From: Prostheceraeus crozeri
Taxonomy: Eukaryota > Platyhelminthes > Polycladida > Euryleptidae
DNA length: 64,000 nt
Assembly: GCA_907163375.1 (NCBI GenBank)
Contig: CAJQUW010004409.1
Span: 124,001-188,000 of the forward strand
Direction: 5' to 3'
The position numbers and the translations under genes are program-made. How positions within the stretch are numbered: the first letter of the stretch is position 1; every line of letters begins with the position of its first letter. The notes under the pieces are model-generated. The model made no database searches and was not told the DNA's origin. It was given only the letters and a program-made list of their open reading frames with translations. Below, in pieces: positions 11,121 through 23,089 of this stretch.

Positions 11121-12205
11121 CTGAATAGTCAGAAATTTAGGATTGAATTTTATGAACTACAGGGGTGGACAATTTTCCGAATTGTTTTCATAAATTGGCA
11201 GCTCGTGTTTTTTGCCCAGGCAGCAACCGCCAAAACACGAGCTCCCAAATGTCTGAATACTTCATAAAGAACTCAGTTTTATTGCCGGTGTAGTGCTTAT
11301 TTAATTAAGCTTGGGCATCGAAGCGATGTTTTATCAAAGCCCAACAGAAGTGTCAGTGGCACTAAGCGCCGGCTATTTTAATCACAACACTTCATTTTTC
11401 AGATTGGTCAATTAAGTGGAGGAGTGATAAAATCTTTTGGAATTTTCTTTTTCCTTGCCTGACCATAGTAAATAGTAGATAGTCTGATCTATAGCAAAAA
11501 TGAATAGCTCAATATTTTTGAATAGAATGCATTAAAACTGTTTATGAAGACATTTTCAAATTTCCTATTGATGTCTACGAAGCATAAGTAGAATCGTTTA
11601 AGTTTGCTCTAAGAATCTATAGAGTTATAGCTTATGGACTCTGGAACCGCATGCAGACGATTAAAAGTATGCGAAATGTTGATTTTGTCAGTCTTCATCA
11701 TAGCAGAGGATAGCATTCATCAAATATTAAGTATTGAATCGCTTTAAATTTTCATCTTATTCAATGATTTTTCATTTCATGGAACTTGTAAACTTGGCAC
11801 GTCTTTTCATGTCATAAGGCTTGATATGGATTAAGTTTATTCAAATATTTAATAAGTTAAAAAAATTAAATTGCCTAAGCTCTATATTCAATGCCTTGAA
11901 CTGATGAAAAATGATCGATCAATCTCGCTAACGATATTTACATTCTGAAACAAGTTGTAAAAAAATAGTACTCAAACAATATTTCTGTTTCAGAATGCAT
12001 TGAACCTCCGATAAATAGTAGTCATGAACTGGACAGTTGCCCAATCATAAGTGAAATTTTTAAGTCCTGTTCACATCCTGATCTGTATTAAATATTAGTG
12101 TTTATGTGCACGCATTCGTGCCATGTAGCATCGCCCTCTCAAGGCCGAAGTACTGGTTATTGCTTCTATTGTAAATTATCGACCATAAAAATAAAACGGA
12201 GCTTG
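11121..12205. other. Non-coding region with a hairpin and a duplicated PLE scrap
   Basis: There is no gene here. AGCTCGTGTTTT (about 11200) and AAAACACGAGCT (about 11240) form a perfect 12-bp stem around a 25-30 base loop. At 11888-11930 the string TCAATGCCTTGAACTGATGA and its flank repeat the PLE copy D sequence found at 11079-11120, in the same orientation. The rest is AT-rich and unassigned. Confidence 0.5.
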
Positions 12206-12425
12206 CACATCATGTCTTCTGAAAACATAAATTCGCTCCCGATCAGACTGGTCAACTCAAGTACCGGTATGTATAATGAATGTTCATCTATTTGTTTAGA
12301 AGTTCATGTCATCGCGACGAATTAACAAACATTACAGTAGACCATAAAGTTTCTTTCATCACTGTCACATACGAGTACATGCAATTTTCCGCATGCAGCA
12401 TTGTTCTTTTTATGATACAAAGCAG

Positions 12426-12889
12426 CGGTAAGTCTATCGAAGACGCCCCTATCCGCGGGACGGGGTCGGGTAACACCAGCCAGCCCGTCGAAGACATCAC
12501 TCAGCAGCAAGGCTTATCTAAATGTATTTTCTGTGTTTCCCACTGGAAACAAACATTCGTTACTCATTACCATACACTACTAATTCCTCGCATCTTTATT
12601 TTCAGATTCTCTAAGAGAAGAGAAAATTGGGAATGAGAAGACGATTGAAGAGGTGATCGAGAAAATGTTGAAGGATGCAACTGATCGCGGCAGTGGGAGG
12701 AGGAGGCGACAGTCCTGGTCGAACAAATTCTCTTTGCCAAAGCCATTGCGGGTGGAAGCAATTGCCTGCTACACCAACGAGCTAGGAGTCGCAGAGCCTG
12801 CACTGGAAGGACGAGATGTTCTGGAGGAGAAGTTGAATCGAACAATTTCGCCTAAAATCACATTGGACTTGTTATCCGAACATTTTTAG
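12426..12889 (+). CDS. Unrecognised spliced gene, two 3' exons
   Basis: Exon 12426-12523 follows an acceptor (ACAAAGCAG) and ends at AAAT|GTATTT. Exon 12606-12889 follows a good acceptor (CTTTATTTTCAG) and ends in a TAG stop. The phases agree and the joined reading is open. The predicted product has a Ser/Gly/Gln-rich piece (SIEDAPIRGTGSGNTSQPVE), a charged helix (EKTIEEVIEKMLKDATDRG), a basic run (GRRRRQ) and a C-terminal helical part (RVEAIACYTNELGVAEPALE). I do not recognise the family. An upstream ATG exon at 12212-12266 (MSSENINSLPIRLVNSSTG) with donor G|GTATGT is possible, but its phase does not fit the next exon, so the 5' end is open. Confidence 0.45.
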
Positions 12890-13105
12890 TTTTAGTATAG
12901 AAATCCAGATGATTGTTGATACAGATTGTGTAGTGCGCTATTTCTAGATTTCATACATGTATTTTTTGTAATATGATGTTATTGAATGAATGCTGTCTTC
13001 GTTTTCAACGATTGTTAATTGGCCTAGCACAGGTTATAGTTCAGGACTAGGAAAAGCGTGTGTAGATAGCGGTATAATTTTTATACGAGTGATTCAGATT
13101 GTAAA

Positions 13106-13413
13106 TTAATCGGCTTATCGTCTCAAGTCCAATAGCGAATATAGAGGGACAAAGCAGGTGGGATGCCGCATATGTAGCGATTAATCGGCCAAAATCCGAT
13201 ATCGGATATAGAGCGACAAAACAGGTGGGATACCGCATATGTAGCGATTAATCGGCCAAAATCCGATATCGGATATAGAGCGACAAAACAGGTGGGATAC
13301 CGCATATGTAGCGATTAATCGGCCAAAATCCGATATCGGAAATAGAGCGACAAAACAGGTGGGATACCGCATATGTAGCGATTAATCGGCCAAAATCCGA
13401 TATCGAAAATAGA
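13106..13413. repeat. 67-bp minisatellite, four to five units
   Basis: Tandem units of 67 bp contain GCGACAAAACAGGTGGGATA, GCATATGTAGCGATTAATCG and the palindrome CCGATATCGG. The middle units are almost identical and the outer ones diverge. Sequence rich in ATCGGC-like words continues to about 13530. The minus strand is open across units only because the 67-bp period cycles the frames; it is not a gene. Confidence 0.9.
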
Positions 13414-13429
13414 GCGAAATATCAGGTGC

Positions 13430-14439
13430 AATGCCGAGACGAATTCTCGGGAATCGGCAAGGCATCGATTTTATGGGAAATCGACGCCGCGATGCCGAAA
13501 CGAGATTTCATGCATCGGCCCGATGAAATTTTTACCACCGGGATGCCAACTGACGTGTGGTTTTACAAGGCGGCATGGTTGGCAGTCGTCACATGGGAAG
13601 ACCAAGAACCCAATACATCAATAACATAACGAAGTGGTCAAGACTCAGCGTTCTAGAGCTGAATAGGACGACGTGCAATCGCAAATTGTGGCGTGCAATT
13701 TCCAACGGGTCGGTTTAAGTTCAGCAATGAATATGCCGCATAAAGTAAATTAAGTACGCGAATGAATGACGTGTAAACTGAAATGCGAGGAAATATGCTC
13801 CATAAACCAAAATGCCATTGATCATGTGTCAGGACTGGAAAATGCTCTCACATGCAGCAATTGCTGCTTCTAAAGAAGATTAAGCACCGGTTATAATGCC
13901 GATTCCAGTTGTTTATGTTAAGCAATTTAGACATCATAACAGCCATACTTGAAAAACACTTGTCTAAATTTGATGCATTTCACTATGTAATATTTGGATT
14001 CATGCATATCCAAGCTTGCATAGACCGTTTGAACAATTTAAAATTTTCTCAAAATACAAATATGAAAGCTGTTTATGCATTGCATCATCATGGGATGCAA
14101 CCACTGTGCTCCATCTTATCTGTGTCGATGCATCTTCGTAGCAGCTTGTTCAGTTTACATGCATATGTACATATTTGCAAATCATCGATGTCAATTAATT
14201 GCGATATTGCACAGAATTGAAGGATGGTTGTAGATAAAATTAAATGATTGCAGCTGCTGAGTCCTTATGTACTTCTAATGATTTCCTGAGCATTCTTGAT
14301 ATGTTTTTTTCTTCTTAGACAGGAAATACAGATGTTTTACGAAAAACGATCATGTGTAAGGATCCATATATTTGTTTACGTACAGACATGCACACTCGGA
14401 AGTGCAGTAAATTTTGGTTGAATCATATGAATCATTGAA
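13430..14439. other. Intergenic, nothing recognised
   Basis: The open frames here are short, AT-rich and match no family I know. I see no promoter, RNA gene or repeat structure beyond the fading minisatellite at the left. Confidence 0.5.
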
Positions 14440-17400
14440 TCATTCTTCGCCTTGCGCTTGGGCAGGACGGTTGTCCGTCTTCGCCTCTCGCGTTCAGTTT
14501 TCCCCCAAATCAACATTTTCCATATTTCTTCGTCTATTATTGACATCTCTTCTTTCTTTTTGGTATCATCGTGTTCCTCTTTCGAAACCCTATCATCGTA
14601 TCATACTGATTTACCTATTAATCAAGTTTCAAGCAGTGTTTTTTGACAATTTTCAACTTTTTCCTCGCCACTATCAATATGTCTGCTGCATCAACTCGCT
14701 TTGTCTACTCCCGGGAAACTTTGCTACGGCTTCGCCCACATGCTGCTCCACTTTCGCGCCTTGTCCGACGAAGGCTGTGGTTTCATCGCATCCGTCGCTC
14801 TCCGCATGTGAATCATTACACTGAGGCAGCCTCTCCATGCCTGCTAGCTCCGTTTATGTCACAAGCTCCTCGCCCACGCAATGGTGATTTCCCAGCTCCC
14901 AATTTTCCACGTCACTCACCACTGACGTTTTCCTTTGACCACTCGCCCATGCTGCAGCCTCACAACATACAAGTACTTCAACACTTGATAACTGCGTCGC
15001 CTATCCCTGTGCGCATCACTCGCCGCCATGGCGACGGGATTTCCTCTCGCCACGGAAGGAATCCCCATTGCAATTCTATACAGAAGAATTTGATTACTAT
15101 TCCACGTGGACCCAGATCTCAGCATAATACTCAGGATATATACAACAATTCATTGGAAAAGAAACCTACAAAAATCCATTTCCTTTCTTCCGTTTTACTT
15201 TCAAATGTACGATCATTAAATAACAAGTACGACGAAATTGCCATGAAGATGAATGAACTTTTACCGAGTGTTGCTTTCTTCACGGAATCATGGCTGGATA
15301 GTGACATCCCTAACACAAGTCTAGAAATCTCAGGATATTCTATTGTAAGGAAGGACAGGAACCGAAATGGTGGAGGAATAATGTCTTACATTGACGATAA
15401 CCTTCGTTACCGTTTTATAAGTCATGACGATGTTCCCATCCTCAATCAATGCGCGACTGAATTTCTCCCTCTGTTATTTTGCAATGTATCATTACTCATC
15501 ATATGTCTTTATCATCCATTTTGGAACGATACACCACGTGATGATGAATGTATCGAGTGTATTACTGAAATAATGGATTACGCGAATCTACACGTCTCAA
15601 ATAGCTCCGAGAAACTGCGCAGTGGCGATTTCAACGGATTACGTCATAATTACAACAAAGTGGAATGTACTGCCCTTTTGAAACCCGTCGTCTGTTCACC
15701 CACGCGAAATGACAATATTCTCGATCAGATTTTCGTTAACTTTTGTTCTGATACTAAAGCCAGTGTTCTACCTCCAATCGGCAAATCTGATCATGGGTTG
15801 GTTATTTGGAAACTTCCTAAAGCTATACGTTTTTGCAATAACATAAAGATTCGGAAGAAAACGGTCCGCAAGATAACGAAATCAAAATTGGCCTACTTCT
15901 ATGAGTTTGTCAATTCTGTTGATTGGATTGGGTTGTTTCAATCGTTTGACTATAATCCTGAAGATGAATTTATCAGGCACTTGAGAGCTCTGTATGATTT
16001 TTGTTTTCCTGAACGGACCGTGCGTTTTCGATCTGACGATCCTCCATGGATGTGTTCTACATTGAAAATACTGATGGATGACAGAGACCAAGCCTTCCAT
16101 AACAACCAGATGGAAAAGTACAAGCGCCTTCGACAGGAAGTCATTGTCACTATCAAGTATCTGAAGTCAAGTTACTTCTCGAAAATTGAGAAACTTGCAA
16201 AGCCAGCTGATACATGGAATGCTATACGTAAACTATCAAGAAGTAATAAGATATCAAAACCTACTGATTTGTTCAATGTGGAAGAATTGAATGACTACTT
16301 TGCATCGGTTATGTCAGAATCATCATCTTTCCCTACTATACCAACTAACTTGCCAACTCATCCACTTTCTTTGACGGAATTTGAAGTGGAGTTAGAACTG
16401 TCCAAACTTCGACGGAAGGCATGTGGTACAGATGGGCTTCCATACTGGGTATTCAAGAATTCTGCGTCTGTGCTATCACCGGTGATAACTATGATTTTTA
16501 ACAAAAGTTTGGAAGATGGTGTGGTGCCATCGTGTTTTAAATCATCCAATATTTGTGTTATCCCTAAAAAGACTCGCCCACAGCATCTTGCAGATTATCG
16601 ACCTATTTCCCTGTTACCTATATTGTCCAAGGTTCTAGAGAAGTTTGTGGCGAGAAGATGGATTATTCCATATATCAAAGATAACCTCGACAGTCAGCAA
16701 TTTGCTTACATACCAGGAAATGGACGTGGTACAACCTGTGCCCTTACGTTGATTAATCACGATATTCTCAAACATCTTGACACACAATCTGGTGCTGTTC
16801 GAATGTTGAGTTCAGATTTCTCCAAGGCCTATGATAAATTGGATCATGGGTTCATAATGTCGTGTATATTACATATTCTTCCCTTTGAGCCATGTGTCTG
16901 GATTCAGAACTTCCTAACTTCGCGAACACAAAGAGTACGAAATGGCAATGAACTCTCTTCTTGGTCTTCCGTTAATAGTGGGGTGCCTCAGGGAAGTGTC
17001 CTGGGGCCCCTACTGTTCTGTATCGCTGTGAGCAGTTTCTCTGTAGTGAATTCCAATTCTATGGTGTATAAATATGCTGACGACTTCACTATACTGCATT
17101 TTGTTGACAGGTCACAGAATGATAATTTGCAGATGGAATGGAACGAACTTGAATTGTGGTCTGAAACTGCGATGTTGCCTCTAAATACAGCTAAGTGTAA
17201 GGTTCTCGACATTGTCACAAATAAGAACATCAATTTAGGCCCAATTCTAACTTCCGATGGTAAAGCTATAGAAACAGTTGAACGGCTTGCCCTTCTTGGC
17301 CTGACATTTTCCAATACCTTGACTTGGAATCATCATGTGTACAACATAGTGAAAGCTGCTTCTCGGAGAGTTTATATCATTATAAATCTGAAACGTTCCG

Positions 17401-17889
17401 GTTGTCCGACGTATATAATTCAAAAAGTGTATGTTTCGTGTATACAAAGTTTACTGTCATATGCATATCCCAGCTTTTGCAATTTAACTAAATATCTTTT
17501 TCGAGAGTTTGATGTCTGTTGAACGCCGTGTGTACAGAATAGTTGGCTTACCGCATGACTCCTCGAATTCTCCGTTGTTGAATGCCACAACTAAATTATG
17601 TACAAATCTATTTCATAACATTTGCATGTCTCAGGATCATTCTCTCAGACGTATGTTTGAGGAACGTCCAATTCGTTCTAGACTCAAGATACCTTTAAGG
17701 AAACCTTTTACTCGCACTAGGCGTCTCCGAGATTCATTTGTAAAGTTTTGTCCTTAACACTGCTTTCATATACATGTACGTATTACTATTCCTCCTATCA
17801 TTTCTCATTTGTCATGTACTTCCTTTCTATGTAATGTGCTCATTGATTTATTGAGACAATAAAGAGTTATCTATTCTATTCTATTCTAT
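14440..17889 (+). mobile_element. Nearly complete CR1-like LINE
   Basis: The element spans a GC-richer leader from about 14440, one long coding region, a short 3' UTR and a 3' microsatellite tail of (TCTAT)n at about 17868-17889. Such pentamer or octamer tails instead of poly(A) are typical of the CR1/L2 group. No clear target duplication was found. The coding region is broken once near its end (see the CDS entry), so the copy is probably inactive though not very old. Confidence 0.85.
14643..17757 (+). CDS. CR1-like LINE ORF2: endonuclease and reverse transcriptase, one frameshift
   Basis: The main frame is 14643-17522 (959 codons). Residues 1-165 are Pro/His/Arg-rich without a known fold. 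An APE-type endonuclease follows: SNVRSLNNKYDEI, FTESWLD, GDFNG and the catalytic GKSDHGL. The RT has [46 protein letters not shown] and YKYADDFTIL. The frame then runs out at 17522. The natural C-terminus continues in another frame from about 17510 to 17757 (SVERRVYRIVGLPHD, then RTRRLRDSFVKFCP). One small indel near 17510 therefore separates the final 80 residues. Codon 1 is uncertain because Met codons are scarce upstream. Confidence 0.85.
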
Positions 17890-18150
17890 GATAACTGACC
17901 GCCAACTATGACAGATATAAAGTATCCAATCTGTCTTTGGTATCAGTAACACCTGTTAACATGTTCTCATGAACTTTAAAAGAGTGATTATCATTCTGTG
18001 AAAAAAAACAATTAGCCAAATAATAGAAACCTAAACATACTAAATACTGTATAATTGTATGGTAACTAAAGAAATCTGCTTTTGTGAAAGCACCAAACAT
18101 GGAACACAGCTCCGTTTTGAAAACCAAATATAATAAAAACGAAAGTTTAT

Positions 18151-18172
18151 CTAGTAGGAAATTTCCTACTAG
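18151..18172. repeat. Perfect 22-bp palindrome
   Basis: Two 11-base halves (CTAGTAGGAAA and its exact complement) meet without a loop. It could be a cruciform, a fossil of a tiny inverted-repeat element, or chance. No target duplication is seen. Confidence 0.7.
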
Positions 18173-19384
18173 GAATCAACGATGAGTCATAACTCGAGAA
18201 CATTATCAGGTGATTGATGGCTAACTACTGCCGTAGTCAGGGCGAGACAATTATCTACCGGGACATATGACGTATGCGAAACAGTCGCCACTGAATGAAA
18301 ATTCTAAAAAAGTGAGACAATGGTAAACATTGCGGATTATTAACTTTAGATATTCAATTATAAGTAAAATATATGAATAACAGAAATATGCTGTTGATAA
18401 TTTTGCATAAAATCTTAACGTATTAGAAGTATACGTACTTGCATCACTAAGCAAATAAACAGTATTTTCTTATCACATGAAATGTAGAAAAATATTGTGA
18501 ATGCACCAAGAGCAAAATTAATCAAGCTGCTGATTCTCAAAGTAGGGATCTTTCTGAAATATCGAGTATCAACTTTTCTTCTTTATGATAGCGAATGGCG
18601 ACTACATCCGTTCGACAATGCGATAATGAGATTACATTAATATTTTCAGGAAGATCGCTTAGGTAAAATGTCTAATTAGAGACATTCCAGATTCATGAGA
18701 AGACGTTGGATTTTCGCCGCCTGACTGTCAACCGATTGAATCGGATTACGCGACATTGGTTTCTAGAATCATCCAGTATATGAAAGAGATTTACATTCTG
18801 AACTATGACAAATAGTCTTGGCAAACGAACGATCAGGTATTCACAGAGGTGCAGTAAAAAAATAATAGCGATACGGAAGTATGCATCATCATAATATACA
18901 ATCCATCAATGCATTGTCTGAAGGCAGATTTTTCACAGCAGTAGCAGCGGTAGCGGCAACTGGCAACACCGAATCTGTGAGGGCTTTTGGTCTAGTTTGA
19001 GACAAAATGTTCTGCTGACAAAAGCATGTGTCGGCGGGTTAAAATAGCTTTATAGTATCTGTCGACTCCGTGGTGGTGTGACAGGCCGCCCATAGTTCAA
19101 ACCACCGTATTGGTGCTTCGCTTTCTTGTCTGATGGTTTAAGTATCTGGAACAACAAAGGATTGTTAGGAGATGAGTTATAAAAGATGGATGATAACACG
19201 TAAGGTGAAAGCATCTTCATATTTGACATGAAAATGTAAGTACATTACCATCGAGCGATTCACAATACAGAATCGTCCCATCTAGAAATAATGTTTGTTT
19301 CAACAAAAAGGACATGAATATGACACATAATAAAGCACGAGATTTGTACTTATTCATCCCTCAACCAAACCACTAAACCATATT

Positions 19385-19549
19385 AGCAAGCTCGAGGTAG
19401 CACAGCCTTCTGACAATCGCAACTCTCACCAGGTTAGGGCTAGTAACCTAGGGAGCGGTGGTGCCTCCCAAAACGGAAAGCTCGAGCCATAGACCTTTTG
19501 AACTTCCATGCCGAAGAGCAGCCCTTATAAAAAAACTGAAATTATCCTG
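19385..19549 (-). mobile_element. tRNA-derived SINE, copy 1
   Basis: On the minus strand a degenerate pol III A box (GGATAATTTCAG) is followed by the B-box-like GGCTCGAGC. The family body comes next: GGGAGGCACCACCGCTCC, then CTAGCCCTAACCTGGTGAGA. The copies at 41348 and 22180 share this layout, which shows it is a dispersed family rather than a tRNA gene. Confidence 0.65.
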
Positions 19550-20277
19550 CGCCTTTAACTAAGAGTGCTTTCAAGACATTGTTTTGATGCATTGCTCGCC
19601 GAAATCAGGACACTAGTGAAGAGCTGCTGAAATCGCTGATCAATCACGAAATCAAAACGTTTCAGAAGTTTCTCGCTGATAACTTATTATACATCGTCTT
19701 CCAAATAAGATTGTAGTGCTTCGTCTCGTACGAATTCATAAGAAGCAAAATTATGTATTGAATACGATTAAAATATGCGCCTTGGGAAAATTTGTTCAAT
19801 TTTCTTTTTAAATAGTTTCTCAAGACCGAGAAAAATCACTAAATGAAGATCAATAATGATTCTAAATTCTCAGTCGAGTCTTGCATAAGCTCGGGTGACG
19901 CTACGATTCGTGGAGTTGTGACTTTACTTTCTCTCTGCCCGGATCGCAACAGCTCACTGTTCATTCACACTTATCAATAAACCAGTTAACAGCAATGATA
20001 TCGCCTTCATCGGACATGAGAAACTAACGTTTCAAGGAAGTTTGAAGAAAACTGATCAAATGATTTCAATAAAGCTTACATACTCTTGCTCCTTACATCG
20101 CAAGGTTTCTGACAAGTTGAAACACTAGCATATTTTATGAAAAATTGAGACAAGAAACTGTTGAGCAAAAAGATGTCTTAAGAAACGGTACAATTTTGTG
20201 ATTAACGTTGTCACCATTTGTCTCCTAGTCCTATGCAACATTTCAAAGGAATTTTCAGAAAGCCTGCAATATTTCTC

Positions 20278-20401
20278 CTCGTGCCTGATTCGCTATTCAC
20301 ATACATCAAAGACATTGGTGTATGATTGCTTATCTGAAAGCCGAGAAAGCAATCTCTCAAATGATGTATGACACAATGACACGAATAGAAGGCACGAGGA
20401 T
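20278..20401. repeat. Imperfect inverted repeat (MITE-like hairpin)
   Basis: The outer arms CCTCGTGCCT and AGGCACGAGG, then CATACATCA/TGATGTATG and GATTGCTT/AAGCAATC, pair in order around a centre near 20338. Gaps and mismatches lie between these blocks. It fits an old palindromic MITE. Confidence 0.4.
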
Positions 20402-20965
20402 CGAATGAATTTTTAAATTACGCATGTTCTCCGCTTCACATGATAATCTCTACAGTCTGTACTACTCGCTTTTGCTTATTACTGCTCCGTGATTAATCCA
20501 TTAACTTTGTCCTTCCAATTCCCAAAGCGACTGCATGTTATTGGTCGCAATAGGACGCACGGCATGCATATAACTATAATACAAATACGGATATGTAGCA
20601 TTAATTAATTAATTAAATCAAGCCACACCGACACATGATCTCGCTATTTCGATGAATAACTTCGCGCAGAAAAATCAAGGGAAATTTCTTTGCATCGTCC
20701 CTAATTAAGCAGGCATGCCTAAAAACTCGATTGATCGAAGGGAAATGAATTTAGAGAATGCTAAGAGAATGCCTCATGAGATATCCATGTGATAGTAAGC
20801 GTGGTGCCAAAATACAGGAATGAGGGAGCATCAGCTGAGATATGTAGTTCAAGCATCTTTTATTACTAGCTTAAATATCCTTCGAAATTTATAAATGTTG
20901 AAATTTCTATGATGCAAGTATACAGTGGTCATATGCATGGTAATGCGAAATGTGGAAGTGGGTTC

Positions 20966-22050
20966 TTAACACTAGAAGCACCAAAATTTTGTCACACCTT
21001 TAAGCACCAATGAGTCAAAAATGACTCACATCTATTTTTCTGGTATTTTGCGGTTTTTTATCCAAGTGAAATGCTTTTGTATTGATATTCATTGCAATTT
21101 CTCGTAATAAAGAGTGTTGCTAAGCAGTTTCACAAAAAGCTGTGATTTTTTTTACATTGCAGGAGGGGATTACAATGGCCTAGCTATAATTTCATATGTA
21201 GAATTAAGAGAGAACAATCAACATGAAGAAATATCATTTAATGTACTTATCTCAACCATTTAATCCTAGGCAAAACGGCAAGTTTTGACACATCAATATA
21301 CATGTATTCAATAGGACATAAACAAGTCAGCGGTCTACTTTCTAAAGTAGGCCTATTTACTTACATGTACATAACAACATATAACCACAAAAGTTCTACT
21401 GGGAGCAAAGTTCAAATATTTTCGCAAATGCTGCAAATGGTAAAACACATCTTCGAGCCATCGGAGTGCTTCCCACAGACATGCTTTGAGCACTTCAAAC
21501 ATTTGGTTGATGACATATTTGTACATTTCTGGATGAGACAATGTGTGCGCTTGCGTGATTCACTCCTCTGAATAGGAAGTGCGGGACGGTTCTCTGCAGC
21601 TTGAAGCCCTGAGCACAATTCTTTTACGAGCAACAGCTGAAATTCGCGACGCGAAATATCACAGTTGTTTGCCAGTTTGTAGATAATCCACGCGTTCAGC
21701 GCACACATGTCTAAAACATTATAAAACACACATACCGGCCACCTGCGTGTTTGACAACGAGTGGACAGCTGTCGAAGCATTTGGTCAACATTGTCAACAC
21801 CACATTTAGTTTGATTATAGAAGTGTATGATTTCTGGCTTTTTCTTTTTGGTCTCTCTCGTCAGTTGAAATATCATCATGCAAAGAACTCAAGAGACAAA
21901 CGGTCTTGCTTTTCTTGCATTTGTATGCTGTGAGAACAGTCTTGCTGCCAGATAAGAAGAATCGAGAATCAAAAATTTGACAGTTCTTCATCAGATTATC
22001 CACATCTGGCTTTTTATTTATTTCTTTTTCTTGTGCCGTCTTAAGCATAA
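20966..22050 (-). mobile_element. piggyBac element, 5'-truncated (piggyBac-1)
   Basis: The 3' end lies at TTAA (20966-20969) followed by CACTAGAAGCACC, the usual piggyBac target plus terminal repeat layout. A TGAGTCA-AAAA-TGACTCA hairpin lies just inside. Minus-strand coding sequence covers the C-terminal part of a transposase (see next entry). The other terminus is missing; a SINE abuts at about 22058. Confidence 0.7.
21412..22048 (-). pseudogene. piggyBac transposase C-terminal fragment
   Basis: The minus strand reads SRFFLSGSKTVLTAYKCKKS, then changes frame near 21860 into HFYNQTKCGVDNVDQMLRQL. GVDNVDQ carries the third catalytic aspartate of piggyBac. TRRWPVCVFYNVLDMCALNA follows, and the protein ends in a cysteine-rich domain (KCLKCSKHVCGKHS, then CFTICSIC) that binds the terminal repeats. 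The first two catalytic aspartates are absent because the 5' part is lost. One frameshift and the truncation make it a dead copy. A domesticated gene is unlikely, since the ORF is short and broken. Confidence 0.8.
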
Positions 22051-22057
22051 AACTATA

Positions 22058-22180
22058 CTAGCAAGATATGGTTCAGTTCCGACCTCTACCACCTCAGGTG
22101 AGAGCGGTGGTACTCCCAGGCAAACAAACTCGAACCTTCTGCACCATCATACCCTTTATCGACTGCGCTGTCAAGTTACC
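22058..22180 (-). mobile_element. tRNA-derived SINE, copy 2
   Basis: The minus strand has an A-box-like AGCGCAGTCGATAAAGGG, a B box GGTTCGAGTTTG, and then CCTGGGAGTACCACCGCTCT. This parallels the other two copies (GGGAGGCATTACCGCT). The 3' body is shorter. It lies directly beside the truncated end of piggyBac-1. Confidence 0.65.
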
Positions 22181-23081
22181 TAAATAATTTGTGAAACAAA
22201 AGCGTAAGCGGAAAAGTTAAACAGCTAAAAATGGATCTTAGGGATGACTGCACCCCCTTATGGTGCGAATGCCACTATCAAACGTAACGAAGGACGAGAA
22301 TTCCAATAATTGAGCTTTCAAGTTGTCAATCTTATGGTGTCGAAGACGATGAAAATAATATAAATTATATAGTTTGGAAGACGACAGTAGATAATATGAA
22401 ACTAATCTTATCACAAAATTGCTTGTAACGACCATTACGACTGCATATCCTTCATGCCTCAAGGGTGTATCGTAGAACTTTACAAGCAAAATGACTGCTT
22501 ATTATCATCCCATTCATTCCTTCTGTCGCCTCATAAATTGCCATATTCGTAGAAAGTATCGAATCCTTTGTATTCTATATCACTTAATAGCAAGGTCTTT
22601 TCATGTGTATATTGAGTGAGTTGACTGTTCAATGACAATTTCTCTCCATAATATCTTGACGTTTCTCATCATGTTCACATTTCTTATCATATCTTTCATC
22701 TTCCAATGCTACTTATTAATACTTCGTGGTTTGTAACTTAACCCCACGTCACACATTATTGGTCATTTTGTGCTTCTTGATAAACCATTATAATAATCGC
22801 AGAATTATGATTATCACTAATTGTTCATATCATTTTGCAACTTCACAAGTCAATCAGCTCAAGTAAAAAAGCAAGTATATTTATCGGATTTTGGAGGGAA
22901 GAGCATCAGCTAAAATATTTCTTCCCCTATCATTTCAACTCGCATTGATGGGCGTGCTACTTGAATAACAACAACCGCATGAAAACGTGTAGATAATTTC
23001 GGTGAACCATTTGAAAAAATCCGAAAAGATAAACGCTTTCTAGATAATGATCGAGCACTAAATCGTCAAACTTCACAGATT
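22181..23081. other. Intergenic, nothing recognised
   Basis: AT-rich sequence with only short spurious frames and no repeat structure that I can support. Confidence 0.5.
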
Positions 23082-23089
23082 TGATAATT

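Larger units (their letters stand above)
17890..20965. other. Gene-poor stretch with small repeats
   Basis: I find no gene. Annotated separately inside it are a 22-bp palindrome, a minus-strand SINE and an imperfect inverted repeat. The remainder, about 18.2-19.38 kb and 19.55-20.27 kb, is AT-rich unique-looking sequence. Confidence 0.5.

Noticed and set aside
13047-13372. Three overlapping minus-strand frames with Tyr/Ile/Cys repeats
   Set aside because: They are the same 67-bp satellite unit read in shifted frames.
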